This document shows, in pieces, positions 9,601 to 18,767 of a DNA stretch of 64,000 nt. The notes beneath the pieces were generated by a model. The model ran no database searches. It worked only from the letters and a program-made list of their open reading frames with translations, and had not been told where the DNA came from. The DNA lies in assembly GCF_018636735.1 (NCBI RefSeq), contig NZ_CP045200.1, positions 2,696,001 through 2,760,000 of the forward strand, read 5' to 3'. Numbering within the stretch: position 1 is the stretch's first letter; every line of letters begins with the position of its first letter. The stretch is from Erythrobacter sp. 3-20A1M (lineage in GTDB: Bacteria > Pseudomonadota > Alphaproteobacteria > Sphingomonadales > Sphingomonadaceae). The position numbers and the translations under genes are program-made.

Positions 9601-9646
9601 GCGCGCGCTTGCCGTGCACGGCGAAGGGGGCTTAAGGACTATGTCC

Positions 9647-10762
9647 ATGGCGAGTTCCGTTTCCGCATCCGACGCCGCCGCCGCGCGACGTCAGCGTCCC
9701 TCCCGGCGTCGGGGAGGCGCGCCGACCATCGCCGATGTGGCACGCGAGGCGCGGTGTTCCCCGATGACCGTCAGCCGCGTGATCAATGGCGAAGGCAATG
9801 TCCGCGAGAAAACGCGCGACCAGGTGCAGGAGGCGATCCGCAAACTGAACTATTCCCCCAACCGTGCGGCGCGATCGCTGGCGGGCGGGGCGCAGTTGCG
9901 CATCGGGCTGATGTTCGACAACCCGTCCGCCTCCTATCTCAGCGAATTCCTGATGGGGGCGCTGGAAGAGGCAGGGGGGCGCGACATCCATCTCGAAGTC
10001 CAGAGCTGCGACAACGTACCCGACAGTTCCGTCCTGGTGCGCAATCTTGTCGAAGGCGGGGTGACCGGGTTCATCCTGCCACCCCCGCTATGCGACGATC
10101 AGAGCGTGCTGGACCTCATCACCGATGCGGGCGGGATCGCGATCGCGGTGGGGCCGGGCCGGGCGAGTGGATCGCACGGGTCGGTCATGATCGACGAGTT
10201 CCAGGCCGCCTACGACATGACGAAGCACATCATCGGCCTGGGGCATGAACGGATCGGCTTCATCATCGGCAATCCCGAACAGGTCGCGAGCGGCCGCCGC
10301 CTGAACGGGTTTCGCGCCGCGATGGAGGAGGCGGGGCTGAAGGTTCCCGGTCAGCTGATCGCGCAGGGCCAGTTCACCTATCGTTCGGGCATGATGGCGG
10401 CGGAACGTCTGCTGTCGCTGCCGACCCGGCCCTCGGCCATCTTCGCGTCCAACGACGACATGGCCGCGGCGACCGTCGCCATGGCCCACCGCCGGCATCT
10501 CGATGTGCCCAGCGACATCACGGTTTGCGGTTTCGACGATACCGATCTCGCCAGCTCGATCTGGCCCGAGCTGACGACGATCCGTCAACCGATCCGGCAG
10601 ATGACCGCCTGCGCGGTCGAGATGATCGCGAAGATATCCCGCCGTTCCGGCAAGCGGGATCAGCCGGAGCAGGTGATGCTCCCCTATCAGCTGATCCGGC
10701 GCAATTCCGATGCCGGTCCCAGCCTCGCGACCAGTTACAACGACGGCAGAGACGATAAATGA
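9647..10762 (+). CDS. LacI-family transcriptional regulator (probable xylose/xylan repressor)
   Basis: A LacI/GalR protein of about 371 residues: a basic Arg-rich N-terminal tail, a helix-turn-helix (PTIADVAREARCSPMTVSRV), a hinge helix segment (SPNRAARSLAGG), then a periplasmic-binding-protein-like effector domain with the family's FASNDDMAA and VCGFDDTD blocks. The ATG at 9647 has AAGGA 8 bases upstream; the ATG at 9641 has only 2 bases of spacing. It lies between GH67 and xylD and overlaps xylD as ATGA, so it is probably controlled by the operator at 7497-7510 and so autoregulated. By context it is the likely reader of the four TGGTAGCGCTACCA-like sites, with xylose or a xylo-oligomer as inducer; this is inference. 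Confidence 0.93.
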   Translation: MASSVSASDAAAARRQRPSRRRGGAPTIADVAREARCSPMTVSRVINGEGNVREKTRDQVQEAIRKLNYSPNRAARSLAGGAQLRIGLMFDNPSASYLSEFLMGALEEAGGRDIHLEVQSCDNVPDSSVLVRNLVEGGVTGFILPPPLCDDQSVLDLITDAGGIAIAVGPGRASGSHGSVMIDEFQAAYDMTKHIIGLGHERIGFIIGNPEQVASGRRLNGFRAAMEEAGLKVPGQLIAQGQFTYRSGMMAAERLLSLPTRPSAIFASNDDMAAATVAMAHRRHLDVPSDITVCGFDDTDLASSIWPELTTIRQPIRQMTACAVEMIAKISRRSGKRDQPEQVMLPYQLIRRNSDAGPSLATSYNDGRDDK

Positions 10763-12540
10763 GCGAGCGCGAGAAACCACGGCTGCGCAGCCGCGACTGG
10801 TTCGCCAACGAAGAGCGCATGGACATGACCGCGCTCTATCTGGAACGCTTCATGAATTACGGCGTCACGCCGGAGGAATTGCGCAGCGGCAAGCCGATCA
10901 TCGGCATCGCCCAATCGGGCAGCGACCTAAGCCCCTGCAACCGCATCCATCTGGACCTGGCGAAGCGCACGCGCGACGGCATCCGCGACGCAGGCGGCAT
11001 CCCGATCGAATTTCCCGTCCACCCCATCTTCGAGAACTGCCGCCGACCCACCGCGGCGATCGATCGCAACCTGCTCTATCTCGGTCTGGTCGAGCTGCTG
11101 AACGGCTATCCGCTCGACGGCGTGGTGCTGACCACCGGGTGCGACAAGACCACGCCGAGCCAGATCATGGCCGCGAGCACAGTCGACATTCCCGCGATCG
11201 TCCTGTCCGGCGGGCCGATGCTGGACGGTTGGCACAACGGCGAACTGGTCGGCAGCGGCACCGTCATCTGGCGTAGCCGCCGCAAGCTGGCGGCGGGCGA
11301 GATCACGCAGGAGGAATTCCTCGACCGCGCGACCGATAGCGCACCCTCCGCTGGCCATTGCAACTCCATGGGCACGGCGAGCACGATGAACGCGGTTGCC
11401 GAGGCGATGGGGATGAGCCTGACCGGTTGTGCCGCCATCCCCGCGCCCTATCGCGAGCGGGGGCAGTACGCCTATCGCACCGGCGTGCGGATCGTGGAAA
11501 TGGTGCGCGAGGATCTGAAGCCCTCGGACATCCTGACGCGCGAGGCGTTCCTCAATGCGATCGCGGCGGTCAGCGTCTTGGGCGGATCGTCCAACGCGCA
11601 GCCGCATATCCAGGCGATGGCGGCCCATGCGGGCGTGCCTCTGCCGCCGGAAATCTGGCAGGAGCATGGGTACGACCTGCCGCTGCTGCTCAACATGCAG
11701 CCCGCCGGTGAATATCTCGGCGAGCGGTTCCACCGCGCTGGCGGCGTTCCTGCCGTGCTTTGGGAGCTGCTCCAGGCGGGCAAGCTGCACGGCGATTGTC
11801 TGACTTGCACCGGGAAGACGCTGGCGGAAAACCTAGAGGGGCGGGAGAGCCGCGACCGCGAGATGATCCGCGCCTTCGCCGATCCTTTGATGGAGAAGGC
11901 GGGTTACCTCGTCCTGTCCGGAAACCTGTTCGATTTCGGCATCCTCAAGACCTCGGTGATCTCGGACGAGTTCCGCGCGCGTTATCTGTCGCGGCCCGGG
12001 CAGGAGGGGGTGTTCGAGGCGCGGGCGATCGTGTTCGATGGCTCCGACGACTATCACCACCGGATCAACGACGCCGCGCTGAATATCGACGAGGACTGCA
12101 TCCTGGTGGTGCGCGGCGCAGGCGTGATCGGCTGGCCGGGCAGCGCCGAGGTGGTCAACATGCAGCCGCCCGACGCGCTGATCCGTTCGGGCACCCAGTG
12201 GCTGCCGACGCTGGGCGACGGGCGGCAGTCGGGCACCAGCGACAGTCCCTCGATCCTCAACATCTCGCCGGAAAGCGCGGTGGGCGGGGGCCTCGCCTGG
12301 CTGCGCACTGGCGATATCATCCGCGTCGATCTGAACGAGGCGACTTGCAATGCGCTGGTCGAGGAGAGCGAGATCGAGCGGCGACTGGCGGAGGAAGATG
12401 CGCCGCCGATTCCAGCCAGCAACACGCCGTGGGAGGAGCTCTTCCGCGAGAAGACCGGCCAGCTGAGCGAGGGCGGGGTAATGGACTTCGCTCTGAAATA
12501 TCGCGGGACGTCGCGGAAGCTGCCGCGCCATAACCACTAG
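10759..12540 (+). CDS. xylD: D-xylonate dehydratase, IlvD/Edd family
   Basis: A 593-residue IlvD/Edd dehydratase very close to what I recall of Caulobacter XylD, including the start RSRDWFANEERMDMTALYLE and the end KLPRHNH. Iron-sulfur and Mg-binding motifs are visible: TTGCDKTTPS, SAGHCNSMGT and DCLTCTGKT. It would convert D-xylonate to 2-keto-3-deoxy-D-xylonate, the third step of the oxidative Weimberg pathway. The start codon overlaps the LacI stop (ATGA). The other pathway genes found here (xylX, xylB, xylC) lie about 3 kb away on the opposite strand, so the pathway is split between two operons that probably share a regulator. L-arabonate dehydratase is the main alternative but fits less well. 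Confidence 0.92.
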   Translation: MSEREKPRLRSRDWFANEERMDMTALYLERFMNYGVTPEELRSGKPIIGIAQSGSDLSPCNRIHLDLAKRTRDGIRDAGGIPIEFPVHPIFENCRRPTAAIDRNLLYLGLVELLNGYPLDGVVLTTGCDKTTPSQIMAASTVDIPAIVLSGGPMLDGWHNGELVGSGTVIWRSRRKLAAGEITQEEFLDRATDSAPSAGHCNSMGTASTMNAVAEAMGMSLTGCAAIPAPYRERGQYAYRTGVRIVEMVREDLKPSDILTREAFLNAIAAVSVLGGSSNAQPHIQAMAAHAGVPLPPEIWQEHGYDLPLLLNMQPAGEYLGERFHRAGGVPAVLWELLQAGKLHGDCLTCTGKTLAENLEGRESRDREMIRAFADPLMEKAGYLVLSGNLFDFGILKTSVISDEFRARYLSRPGQEGVFEARAIVFDGSDDYHHRINDAALNIDEDCILVVRGAGVIGWPGSAEVVNMQPPDALIRSGTQWLPTLGDGRQSGTSDSPSILNISPESAVGGGLAWLRTGDIIRVDLNEATCNALVEESEIERRLAEEDAPPIPASNTPWEELFREKTGQLSEGGVMDFALKYRGTSRKLPRHNH

Positions 12541-12596
12541 CGCGCGTCGCCGGGGGCAGACCGACCTGCGAGGCAGAGCCAACCTCGCCGGAAGGG

Positions 12597-13943
12597 TCAG
12601 CTAGTGGCGGTCGCCGGAAGGCCGAGATCGCGACGCGCGGTGTGTTCGCGGATCACCGCCAGCATTCCTGCGTCGCTGTCGAAATTGCCATACCAGCCCT
12701 GCGGCTCGTGCGGCGGATCGCCCATATAGGCGTGGTCGCCATCGGCGAAACGGTAGTCGCCATGCGCCGCGCGCGCCTCGCCGTTCCAGGCCCAGAACCC
12801 GCTCCCCGCGATCGCCCCGCCGCTGCGCCAGCTATCTTCGACCGCGTCGTAGATCAGGCGGTAAAACCGCTGACGCCATTCGGTTTTCGCCGCCGGGTCG
12901 TAGCTTTCCCCGTCACGGGGGAAGCCGAATTCCTCCACGATCATCGGCTTGCCCAGGTCGCGCGCGAGTCCCTCGTGCGTTTCCAGATAGGCGGTCGTTT
13001 TCTCCTGAACCGTCGGCCAGGTCCCGGCCAGATCGTCCCCGTCGGCCCATTCCCAGTTCAACGGCCAGATATGCGCGGTGAGATAGTCGACATTGCGATG
13101 GGCGCGCAGCACCACCGCCTCCTGCCCGTTGCAGCCCTGCGTCCCCTCCTGACCCAGCGAAACCATGTGGTTCGGGGCGAGCGCGCGCAGCCGGGCAGCG
13201 GTGGTGTCGATCCAGTCGTAATAGGCTGCCTTGTTCCGTGCGATCGCCGCATCGCTTCCCCCTGCGCGCGGTTCGTTCGCGAGCTGCCAGGAAAAGATCG
13301 CGGGATCGTCCACATAGCGCCGCCCGGTGATCGAATTGATGCGCCCGACGACCCGCTGCAGATGCGTGTCGTAGAATTCGCGCGCGGTCTCGTTGGCGTA
13401 GAATTGCGCGGTGGCGTCGGCGAAGGCGGGCCAAGGATGTGCGGGGTCACCCATGTCAATATAGGTGCCGGTCGCGCGCCATAGCAGTGTCTGCAAACCG
13501 CCCGACCATTCCCAGAAATTGGAGAGCACCAGCACCGCGGTCATGCCGCGCTTGCCGATTTCCGCCATGGCGTAGTCCAGCCCTGCGAAGAGCGCCGGAT
13601 TGGGGGAGCCGTCGGCGCGGGTGAAGCCCGGCTTGATCGAATGGTTCAGCGGCCCCTCCTCCGCGCTCGCCATGATCCGCAGGTTGTTGATCCCCAACGC
13701 CTGCAACCGGTCGAGTTCTCGCCGCAAACGCGCGCGATCCCCGTAATCGCTATCCGCGCCCAGCCAGGCGGCATACCACATGTTCGCGCCCATAACGCGA
13801 TAGGGCTCGGCGTCGCGCAGGAAGGCGGTGCCGTTGCGGCCGACGAAGCCCGTCGCGGGAGCGGGCGAAACGATGCGGCCGCACCCCGCCAACGTCACTG
13901 CCATCGCGCTGTTGGCAAGAAGAGCGCGCCGCGAAACCTTCAT
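12597..13943 (-). CDS. GH5 (subfamily 7-like) endo-beta-1,4-mannanase, lipoprotein
   Basis: A 448-residue GH5 enzyme resembling subfamily 7 mannanases. The acid/base Glu is in SWQLANEPRAG (E224) and the nucleophile in MIVEEFGFP (E338). Other conserved features are SNFWEWSGG, where a metal or aromatic platform is usual, and HIWPLNW. The signal MKVSRRALLANSAMAVTLAGC ends in a lipobox with Cys21 and also carries an RR pair, so a Tat-exported lipoprotein is likely. It would cut mannan or glucomannan. The ATG at 13943 overlaps the stop of the upstream esterase gene (ATGA). It ends the xylX-xylB-xylC-esterase-GH5 operon and converges on xylD with a 56-base gap containing a 6-bp inverted repeat but no T-run. 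Confidence 0.88.
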   Translation of the reverse strand: MKVSRRALLANSAMAVTLAGCGRIVSPAPATGFVGRNGTAFLRDAEPYRVMGANMWYAAWLGADSDYGDRARLRRELDRLQALGINNLRIMASAEEGPLNHSIKPGFTRADGSPNPALFAGLDYAMAEIGKRGMTAVLVLSNFWEWSGGLQTLLWRATGTYIDMGDPAHPWPAFADATAQFYANETAREFYDTHLQRVVGRINSITGRRYVDDPAIFSWQLANEPRAGGSDAAIARNKAAYYDWIDTTAARLRALAPNHMVSLGQEGTQGCNGQEAVVLRAHRNVDYLTAHIWPLNWEWADGDDLAGTWPTVQEKTTAYLETHEGLARDLGKPMIVEEFGFPRDGESYDPAAKTEWRQRFYRLIYDAVEDSWRSGGAIAGSGFWAWNGEARAAHGDYRFADGDHAYMGDPPHEPQGWYGNFDSDAGMLAVIREHTARRDLGLPATATS

Positions 13944-15844
13944 TGCGCAATCTCCAACTCGAAGCCGGGCACCGGTAGCCCGCGCCCGTCGAACAGATTG
14001 ACGATCGGCGCATCGGCCCAGGCATAGCGGACGCGCGTCGCCGGGCGACCGTCCTCCGCGATAATCAGCCGGTTGCCCTCGATCCGAGCAGGGGCGTAGC
14101 GACAGCTCTCCTGCCCCTCCCCGCACAGCTCCACGCCCAGCGGGTCGGCACCGCTGAAAACGACGAGCCCGTCCCTCAGACCGGTGAAGTTCACCACGAT
14201 CTCGCCCGCAACGCGCGTGGCGGAAACGGGCATCGGCATCGCTTCGCCTTCGGCTCCCATCGCCAGCCGTTCGCCGACCTCGAGCTTGTTGGGCGGATGC
14301 AGCTCGTTCCAGGCGCCGAGGTCGATCGCGCTCGCGAGCGCGGCGTTCCCGTCGGCGGCCACCACGGCGCGCTCGGCCTCGCGGATCTCGGCCCATCCCG
14401 AAGCGCCGGGGCCTGCCCGCCGCTCACCGAAATCGGGCAGCTGAACCACCAGCATCCGCATCTGTTCGCCGAACTGCGCGCGCCAGCCCGCCAGCAGCGC
14501 GGTCAGGCGGTCGGCATAGCCCGGAATGCCCGCATCGCTCTCCCCCTGGTACCAGGCGGCCCCGGCGAAGCGCATGGGGCCGAGCGGCGCGATCATGCGG
14601 TTGTGCATCCCTCCGATCCCCGCGATCGTGTCCCACGGCGCGCGGGGCGGAGAGCCGCGCTCCTGCGCCACGGCATACTGCCAGCCATCGGCGAGCGGAA
14701 TGGTCGCGCCGCCATCGACCGCGAAGTTCAGGCGCTCGGGCGCGCTCTGGAAACCGCCCGGTCCCCAACCGTTCGCGGCGACCACCAGCACTTCGTTGGA
14801 CCCTTCGCGCAGGTAGCTGGCGGGCACGGCATAGTGGCGTTCCGTATCCCAGCTGAAGGTGTTGCCGACCGGCTTGCCGTTGACGAAGGTCATGTCGCCA
14901 TCGTCGATGATGCCGATCGATAGCGTGCCGCCCGCCTTTGCCTGCTCCGGGGAGAGATCGATCCGCCGCCGCAGCATCACGTTGCGCGCCGGATCGGCGG
15001 CGAGGGCAGTATCCTGCCAGTCGGTCCATGGCGCGATCTTCGGCACGTCCTGCCACTCGATCGATGCTGGGTCGTTCCACGGCTCCGAGCCGCCATTATG
15101 CGCGCGCCACCAGTCTTCCCAGCCCGGAGCGAAGGCGACCGTCGCCCCCTGCGGGTCGGTGCCGTATTGCCGCAGCAGCGCCATCTGCTCCGCGCCGTAG
15201 AAGCGCTCCCCCGATTGCGGGGTGAGCCAAGCACGAATTTGCGATCCGCCCCAATAGGACCCGACCACGCCGATGGGGATGTCGAGATCGGCTCTCAGCT
15301 TCTGCGCCATGTAGAAACACGGGGCGGAGAAGGAGGGGACGACGTCGGGCGCGGACACCCGCCATGCCACCGGTGTGCCGAAGGTATCCTGCGGCACCGT
15401 TGCGGTGGCTTTGGGTATGGCGAGTATGCGCAGTTTCGGGTCGGCGGCACCGGCGATCCGCTGCGCGCCCATGATGGTCCGCTCGACCGGAAATTCCATG
15501 TTCGACTGTCCCGAACACAGCCAGACGTCGCCGACCAGGATATCGGTCCAGGTGGTCGAACCGCTCGGATCGGTCACCGTGAGTGTCAAACCGGTATCGT
15601 CCGCCTGCCGGGCGGGAAATTCGAGGTGAAAATGCCCCTGCGCATTGACCTTCGCGGTCGCCTTCGCCGTGCCGAGCGTAGCGGCAACAGTTTTGCCGGG
15701 CTGGGCCGTACCCGCGATGACGATCGGCTGCCCGCGTTGCAGCACCATGTGATCGCCATAGGCGGCGCCGAGCGTTGGAGCGGCGAGGGCTGGAGCAGCG
15801 GCGGCGAGCGTCGCGAGCGACGCGAAACCGGCCGCGACCCTCAC
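13940..15844 (-). CDS. Sialate O-acetylesterase-family carbohydrate esterase (probable acetylxylan esterase)
   Basis: A 634-residue SGNH-type esterase of the sialate O-acetylesterase family. The block GDVWLCSGQSNMEFP holds the nucleophile Ser114, QGESDAG is the usual downstream block, and NELHPPN near 530 supplies the His. A central beta-sandwich (jelly-roll-like) insertion is present, as in the family. The start is a GTG at 15844 that overlaps the xylC stop as GTGA and yields a good signal peptide (MRVAAGFASLATLAAAAPALAA); upstream ATG codons in this frame lie inside xylC and are rejected. No sialic acid genes are nearby, and position between xylonolactonase and mannanase genes points to deacetylation of xylan or mannan. 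The substrate is inferred. Confidence 0.85.
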   Translation of the reverse strand: MRVAAGFASLATLAAAAPALAAPTLGAAYGDHMVLQRGQPIVIAGTAQPGKTVAATLGTAKATAKVNAQGHFHLEFPARQADDTGLTLTVTDPSGSTTWTDILVGDVWLCSGQSNMEFPVERTIMGAQRIAGAADPKLRILAIPKATATVPQDTFGTPVAWRVSAPDVVPSFSAPCFYMAQKLRADLDIPIGVVGSYWGGSQIRAWLTPQSGERFYGAEQMALLRQYGTDPQGATVAFAPGWEDWWRAHNGGSEPWNDPASIEWQDVPKIAPWTDWQDTALAADPARNVMLRRRIDLSPEQAKAGGTLSIGIIDDGDMTFVNGKPVGNTFSWDTERHYAVPASYLREGSNEVLVVAANGWGPGGFQSAPERLNFAVDGGATIPLADGWQYAVAQERGSPPRAPWDTIAGIGGMHNRMIAPLGPMRFAGAAWYQGESDAGIPGYADRLTALLAGWRAQFGEQMRMLVVQLPDFGERRAGPGASGWAEIREAERAVVAADGNAALASAIDLGAWNELHPPNKLEVGERLAMGAEGEAMPMPVSATRVAGEIVVNFTGLRDGLVVFSGADPLGVELCGEGQESCRYAPARIEGNRLIIAEDGRPATRVRYAWADAPIVNLFDGRGLPVPGFELEIAQ

Positions 15845-16716
15845 GACAGCTTCGCGGGAGTTTGCGCGAAGCCCTTCATAGGGGCATCGAAAGCGAACAG
15901 CCCGCCCGCTTCGGGGAACGCCTTCATGTCGGCATCTTCCATGTTCTTGGTCGCGGTGGTGACATAGGCAGTTGCTAGGTCGCCACCGCCGAACGCCATT
16001 TTGGTCACGTCGCGCGCGGGGATCGCGATCTTCGCGACCAGCTTTCCGTCGGGCGAATAGCGCGCGACATGCTCGCCCCAGTAGAGCGCGGTCCACAGGT
16101 GATCCTCGGCGTCCACCACCGGGCCGTCGGGGAAGGCGTCGGGGAAATCTTCGCCGGTGTTCGCGAAGGGCCGCGCTTCGCCGACGCCCTCCTGCGTCAG
16201 GTCCGCGACCATAATCCGCTTGTTTGCGGTGTCGGTGAAATAGATGCGGTCCCCCTGCGCGCTGACCGCGGGACCGTTGGTGATGGTGATTCCGGACGGC
16301 CCGGCGGGGCGGATGTCGCCGCGATCGAACACGTAGAAACGGCCGCTCGCGCTGTCCTCTTCATCATCCATGGTGCCGAACCAGACGCGGCCCCACGGAT
16401 CGGTGCAGGCATCGTTGAGCCGGTTGGTCGCACTCTCGCCGGGCACATCGCGCAGATGCTCGAACCGCTGGCTGGCGGGATCGAAGGTGTAGAGCCCGTC
16501 CTCCAAGCCGCACAGCAACAGGTCCCCGGTCGTCGGGATCGCCCAGCCGATCTGGCCCGGGGCCTCTGCGGCGGAATTGCTGCCGGTCGCGGGGTCGAAA
16601 TGCCACAGCAGATGGCGCTTGATATCGACGAACCAGACGACTTGCCGGCGCGCGTCCCACAATACGCCTTCGCCCAGCTTGGCCTCGGCATCGAAAACCC
16701 GTTTCACTTCCGGCAT
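15841..16716 (-). CDS. xylC: Xylonolactonase, SMP-30/gluconolactonase family
   Basis: A 291-residue six-bladed propeller lactonase of the SMP-30 family. Visible motifs are KLGEGVLWD, RLNDACTDPWGRVWFGTM, ITNGPAVS, FPDGPVVDAEDHLWTALY and the ending GGLFAF, the same layout as Caulobacter XylC. It would hydrolyse D-xylono-lactone to xylonate in the cytoplasm; no signal peptide is seen. The ATG at 16716 shares a base with the xylB stop (TAATG), matching the coupling style of this locus; an ATG at 16725 is a possible alternative. Flanked by xylB and the esterase. Gluconolactonase is the alternative name, but the neighbourhood argues for xylose. Confidence 0.9.
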   Translation of the reverse strand: MPEVKRVFDAEAKLGEGVLWDARRQVVWFVDIKRHLLWHFDPATGSNSAAEAPGQIGWAIPTTGDLLLCGLEDGLYTFDPASQRFEHLRDVPGESATNRLNDACTDPWGRVWFGTMDDEEDSASGRFYVFDRGDIRPAGPSGITITNGPAVSAQGDRIYFTDTANKRIMVADLTQEGVGEARPFANTGEDFPDAFPDGPVVDAEDHLWTALYWGEHVARYSPDGKLVAKIAIPARDVTKMAFGGGDLATAYVTTATKNMEDADMKAFPEAGGLFAFDAPMKGFAQTPAKLS

Positions 16717-17501
16717 TACCGCCATCCCGCATCCACCCAGTAATTGTGCCCGGTGCAATAGCGGGCGTCGGCGCTCGCCAGGAACAGTGCCATCGCCGCG
16801 ATGTCCACCGGCTGGAGGCGCCCGTCGAGACATTGCGCCGCCACGATTTCGGCCTCGCCTTCCGGCGTGTACCACTTTTGCTGGCGGGGCGTCTGCACAT
16901 TGCCCGGAATGATCGCGTTGACGCGGATATTGTCGCGGCCCAGCTCGCGCGCGAGGCTGCGGGTCAGGCCCTCGATCGCCGCCTTCGCCGTCTGGTAGAG
17001 AGTCAGATCCTCCAGCCCCAAATGCCAGCTGATCGAACCGAGATTGATGATACTGCCGCCACCTGCAGCCTGCATGGTGGGGGCGACCGCCTGCGCGGCG
17101 AAGAACTGGTGCTTCAGGTTCACCGCCATGCGCTCGTCCCAGTATTCGGGCGTCACGTCGGCGATCTTGTGCCGATCGTCGTTGGCGGCGTTGTTCACCA
17201 GTACGTCGCAACCGCCCAGCCGCTCCACGATCTCGCCGATCGTCGCGCCGTACTGGGCGACGTCGGTGATGTCGCAGTGGACGTAGGTCGGCGCGATTTC
17301 CGCATCACCGAGGCGATCGATCAGCGCCTGGCTAGGCCCGTCCTGCACGTCGAGAAACGTGACCGCCGCGCCCTGCCGCACGAAGCCTTCGACGATCCCC
17401 TCGCCGATGCCCGAGCCACCGCCACTGACGATCACCTTCTTGCGCACCAGACTTGGATAGATCGCCGCGTCTGTCTTGGGCTTCAAACTCACCTCCGCCA
17501 T
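16716..17501 (-). CDS. xylB: NAD-dependent D-xylose dehydrogenase, SDR family
   Basis: A 261-residue short-chain dehydrogenase with the cofactor motif SGGGSGIGEG, VNNAANDDRHK, and the catalytic pair in SISWHLGLEDLTLYQTAKAA (Ser, Tyr, Lys). The segments DVTPEYWDERMAVNL, QKWYTPEGEAEIVAAQCL and the end YWVDAGWR are almost those I recall from Caulobacter XylB, supporting xylose as substrate. It would oxidise D-xylose to D-xylono-lactone, step one of the Weimberg route. The ATG at 17501 was chosen; a GTG at 17513 is possible. The gene lies 48 bases after xylX and is coupled to xylC. Confidence 0.92.
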   Translation of the reverse strand: MAEVSLKPKTDAAIYPSLVRKKVIVSGGGSGIGEGIVEGFVRQGAAVTFLDVQDGPSQALIDRLGDAEIAPTYVHCDITDVAQYGATIGEIVERLGGCDVLVNNAANDDRHKIADVTPEYWDERMAVNLKHQFFAAQAVAPTMQAAGGGSIINLGSISWHLGLEDLTLYQTAKAAIEGLTRSLARELGRDNIRVNAIIPGNVQTPRQQKWYTPEGEAEIVAAQCLDGRLQPVDIAAMALFLASADARYCTGHNYWVDAGWR

Positions 17502-17549
17502 TCGGCCTGCCACTCCCGGAATATAATCATATTTATGCTTGTCTAGAAA

Positions 17550-18677
17550 TCAGATCTTGTCGGCAAGCCCGCGCGCGGCGAGGCTGCGCATGAATTCGCC
17601 TATGCCCATCGTCCATGCGGGCGCATCGCGCGCGATGGTGACGGTGTTGGTCAGGGTGCCGATCCGCTCCGACCGGATGGTGACGACATCGCCCACCTTG
17701 TGCGTGAAGCCCGCCCCGGGGGTGTCGCGATCCTGAACCGGCGCGAATAGCGTGCCGCAGAACAGCACGAACCCGTCGGGATAGTGGTGCTCGGTCAGGC
17801 ACTGTTCGACCAGGTCGGTCGGATCGCGGCTGATCTCGGCCATGACGTTGCGCCCTTCGAGGTGATAGCCCTCGGGCCCGTCGACGGTCAGTTCGACCTC
17901 CGCCTGGCGCACGTCGTCGAGCGTGTAGCCATCGTCGAACAGCCGGATGAACGGGCCGATCGCGCAGCTGGCGGTCGCGTCCTTCGCCTTGGACAGGAGG
18001 AGCGAGGAGCGTCCTTCGATATCGCGCAGGTTCACGTCGTTGCCCAGCGTCGCGCCGACGATCTCGCCCTCGGCGTCGCACACGATCACGACCTCGGGTT
18101 CGGGATTGTTCCAGTGCGAGTCCGACCGGATACCGATTTCCGAGCCTCCTCCGACGGAGGAAAGTACGGGGGATTTGGAGAAGATTTCCGCATCCGGGCC
18201 GATCGCCACTTCGAGATAGGGCGACCACATGCCTTCCTCGAGCAGCGCCGCCTTCAGCTCGCGCGCCTCCGCACTACCCGGGACCACTGCGCGGATGCCC
18301 GCGCCGATGCGTTCTTCCAGTTGCGAACGGATTTCGGACGCGCGCGCCGCGTCGCCCCGGGCGCGTTCCTCGATCACGCGTTCGATCGCGGACACCGCGA
18401 AGGTCACGCCGCTCGCCTTGATGCATTGCAGGTCGATCGGCGAGAGCAGCGTCCACCCTTCGGGAAGGCCGTCCTCCACCGGGCCGATGTCTTCTCCGCC
18501 GTCGAAGTCGCGGCGGGCGATCGCACCCGACACGCTGGCCGCCCGAGCGGTGATGTCGAAAATCCGCCCGTCGCGGATCGCGATGACGACCGGCCCCTCC
18601 GGCCCGTCCGCCCGGCCGATGAAGCGGCCCGAACGATAATCCTGCGGCAATAGTTCCATGATCCGGTTGACCGGCAT
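17550..18677 (-). CDS. xylX: 2-keto-3-deoxy-D-xylonate dehydratase, FAH family
   Basis: A 375-residue fumarylacetoacetate-hydrolase-fold protein. The metal-site residues lie in SPYLEVAIGPDAEIF, SHWNNPEPEV and GNDVNLRDIEGRS, and the C-terminal FCGTLFAPVQDRDTPG block is characteristic of XylX as I recall it from Caulobacter. It would dehydrate 2-keto-3-deoxy-xylonate to 2-oxoglutarate semialdehyde. The ATG at 18677 has GGGAGAGGA upstream. It is first in the minus-strand operon xylX-xylB-xylC-esterase-GH5, and the operator at 18697-18710 is 19 bases ahead of the start, where it could block transcription initiation. The next enzyme, 2-oxoglutarate semialdehyde dehydrogenase (xylA), is absent from this operon, unlike in Caulobacter. 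Confidence 0.92.
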   Translation of the reverse strand: MPVNRIMELLPQDYRSGRFIGRADGPEGPVVIAIRDGRIFDITARAASVSGAIARRDFDGGEDIGPVEDGLPEGWTLLSPIDLQCIKASGVTFAVSAIERVIEERARGDAARASEIRSQLEERIGAGIRAVVPGSAEARELKAALLEEGMWSPYLEVAIGPDAEIFSKSPVLSSVGGGSEIGIRSDSHWNNPEPEVVIVCDAEGEIVGATLGNDVNLRDIEGRSSLLLSKAKDATASCAIGPFIRLFDDGYTLDDVRQAEVELTVDGPEGYHLEGRNVMAEISRDPTDLVEQCLTEHHYPDGFVLFCGTLFAPVQDRDTPGAGFTHKVGDVVTIRSERIGTLTNTVTIARDAPAWTMGIGEFMRSLAARGLADKI

Positions 18678-18696
18678 ATGCTCTTGTCCTCTCCCT

Positions 18697-18710
18697 TGAT
18701 AGCGCTACCA
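18697..18710. promoter_or_regulatory. LacI-family operator between xylX and GH43
   Basis: TGATAGCGCTACCA differs at one base from the perfect palindrome at 7497. It lies in the 90-bp gap between divergent xylX and GH43 genes, 19 bases from the xylX start and 57 bases from the GH43 start, so one site could control both. Confidence 0.82.
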
Positions 18711-18767
18711 TAAGAAGGCGGCAGCGCGGGAGCAAGCGCAAAGACCGCCGGATCGGGAGAGAGCAGA

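Noticed and set aside
12541-12596. Inverted repeat GCGAGG/CCTCGC between xylD and the GH5 gene as a terminator
   Set aside because: Only 6 bp with no T-run on either strand; too weak to call.
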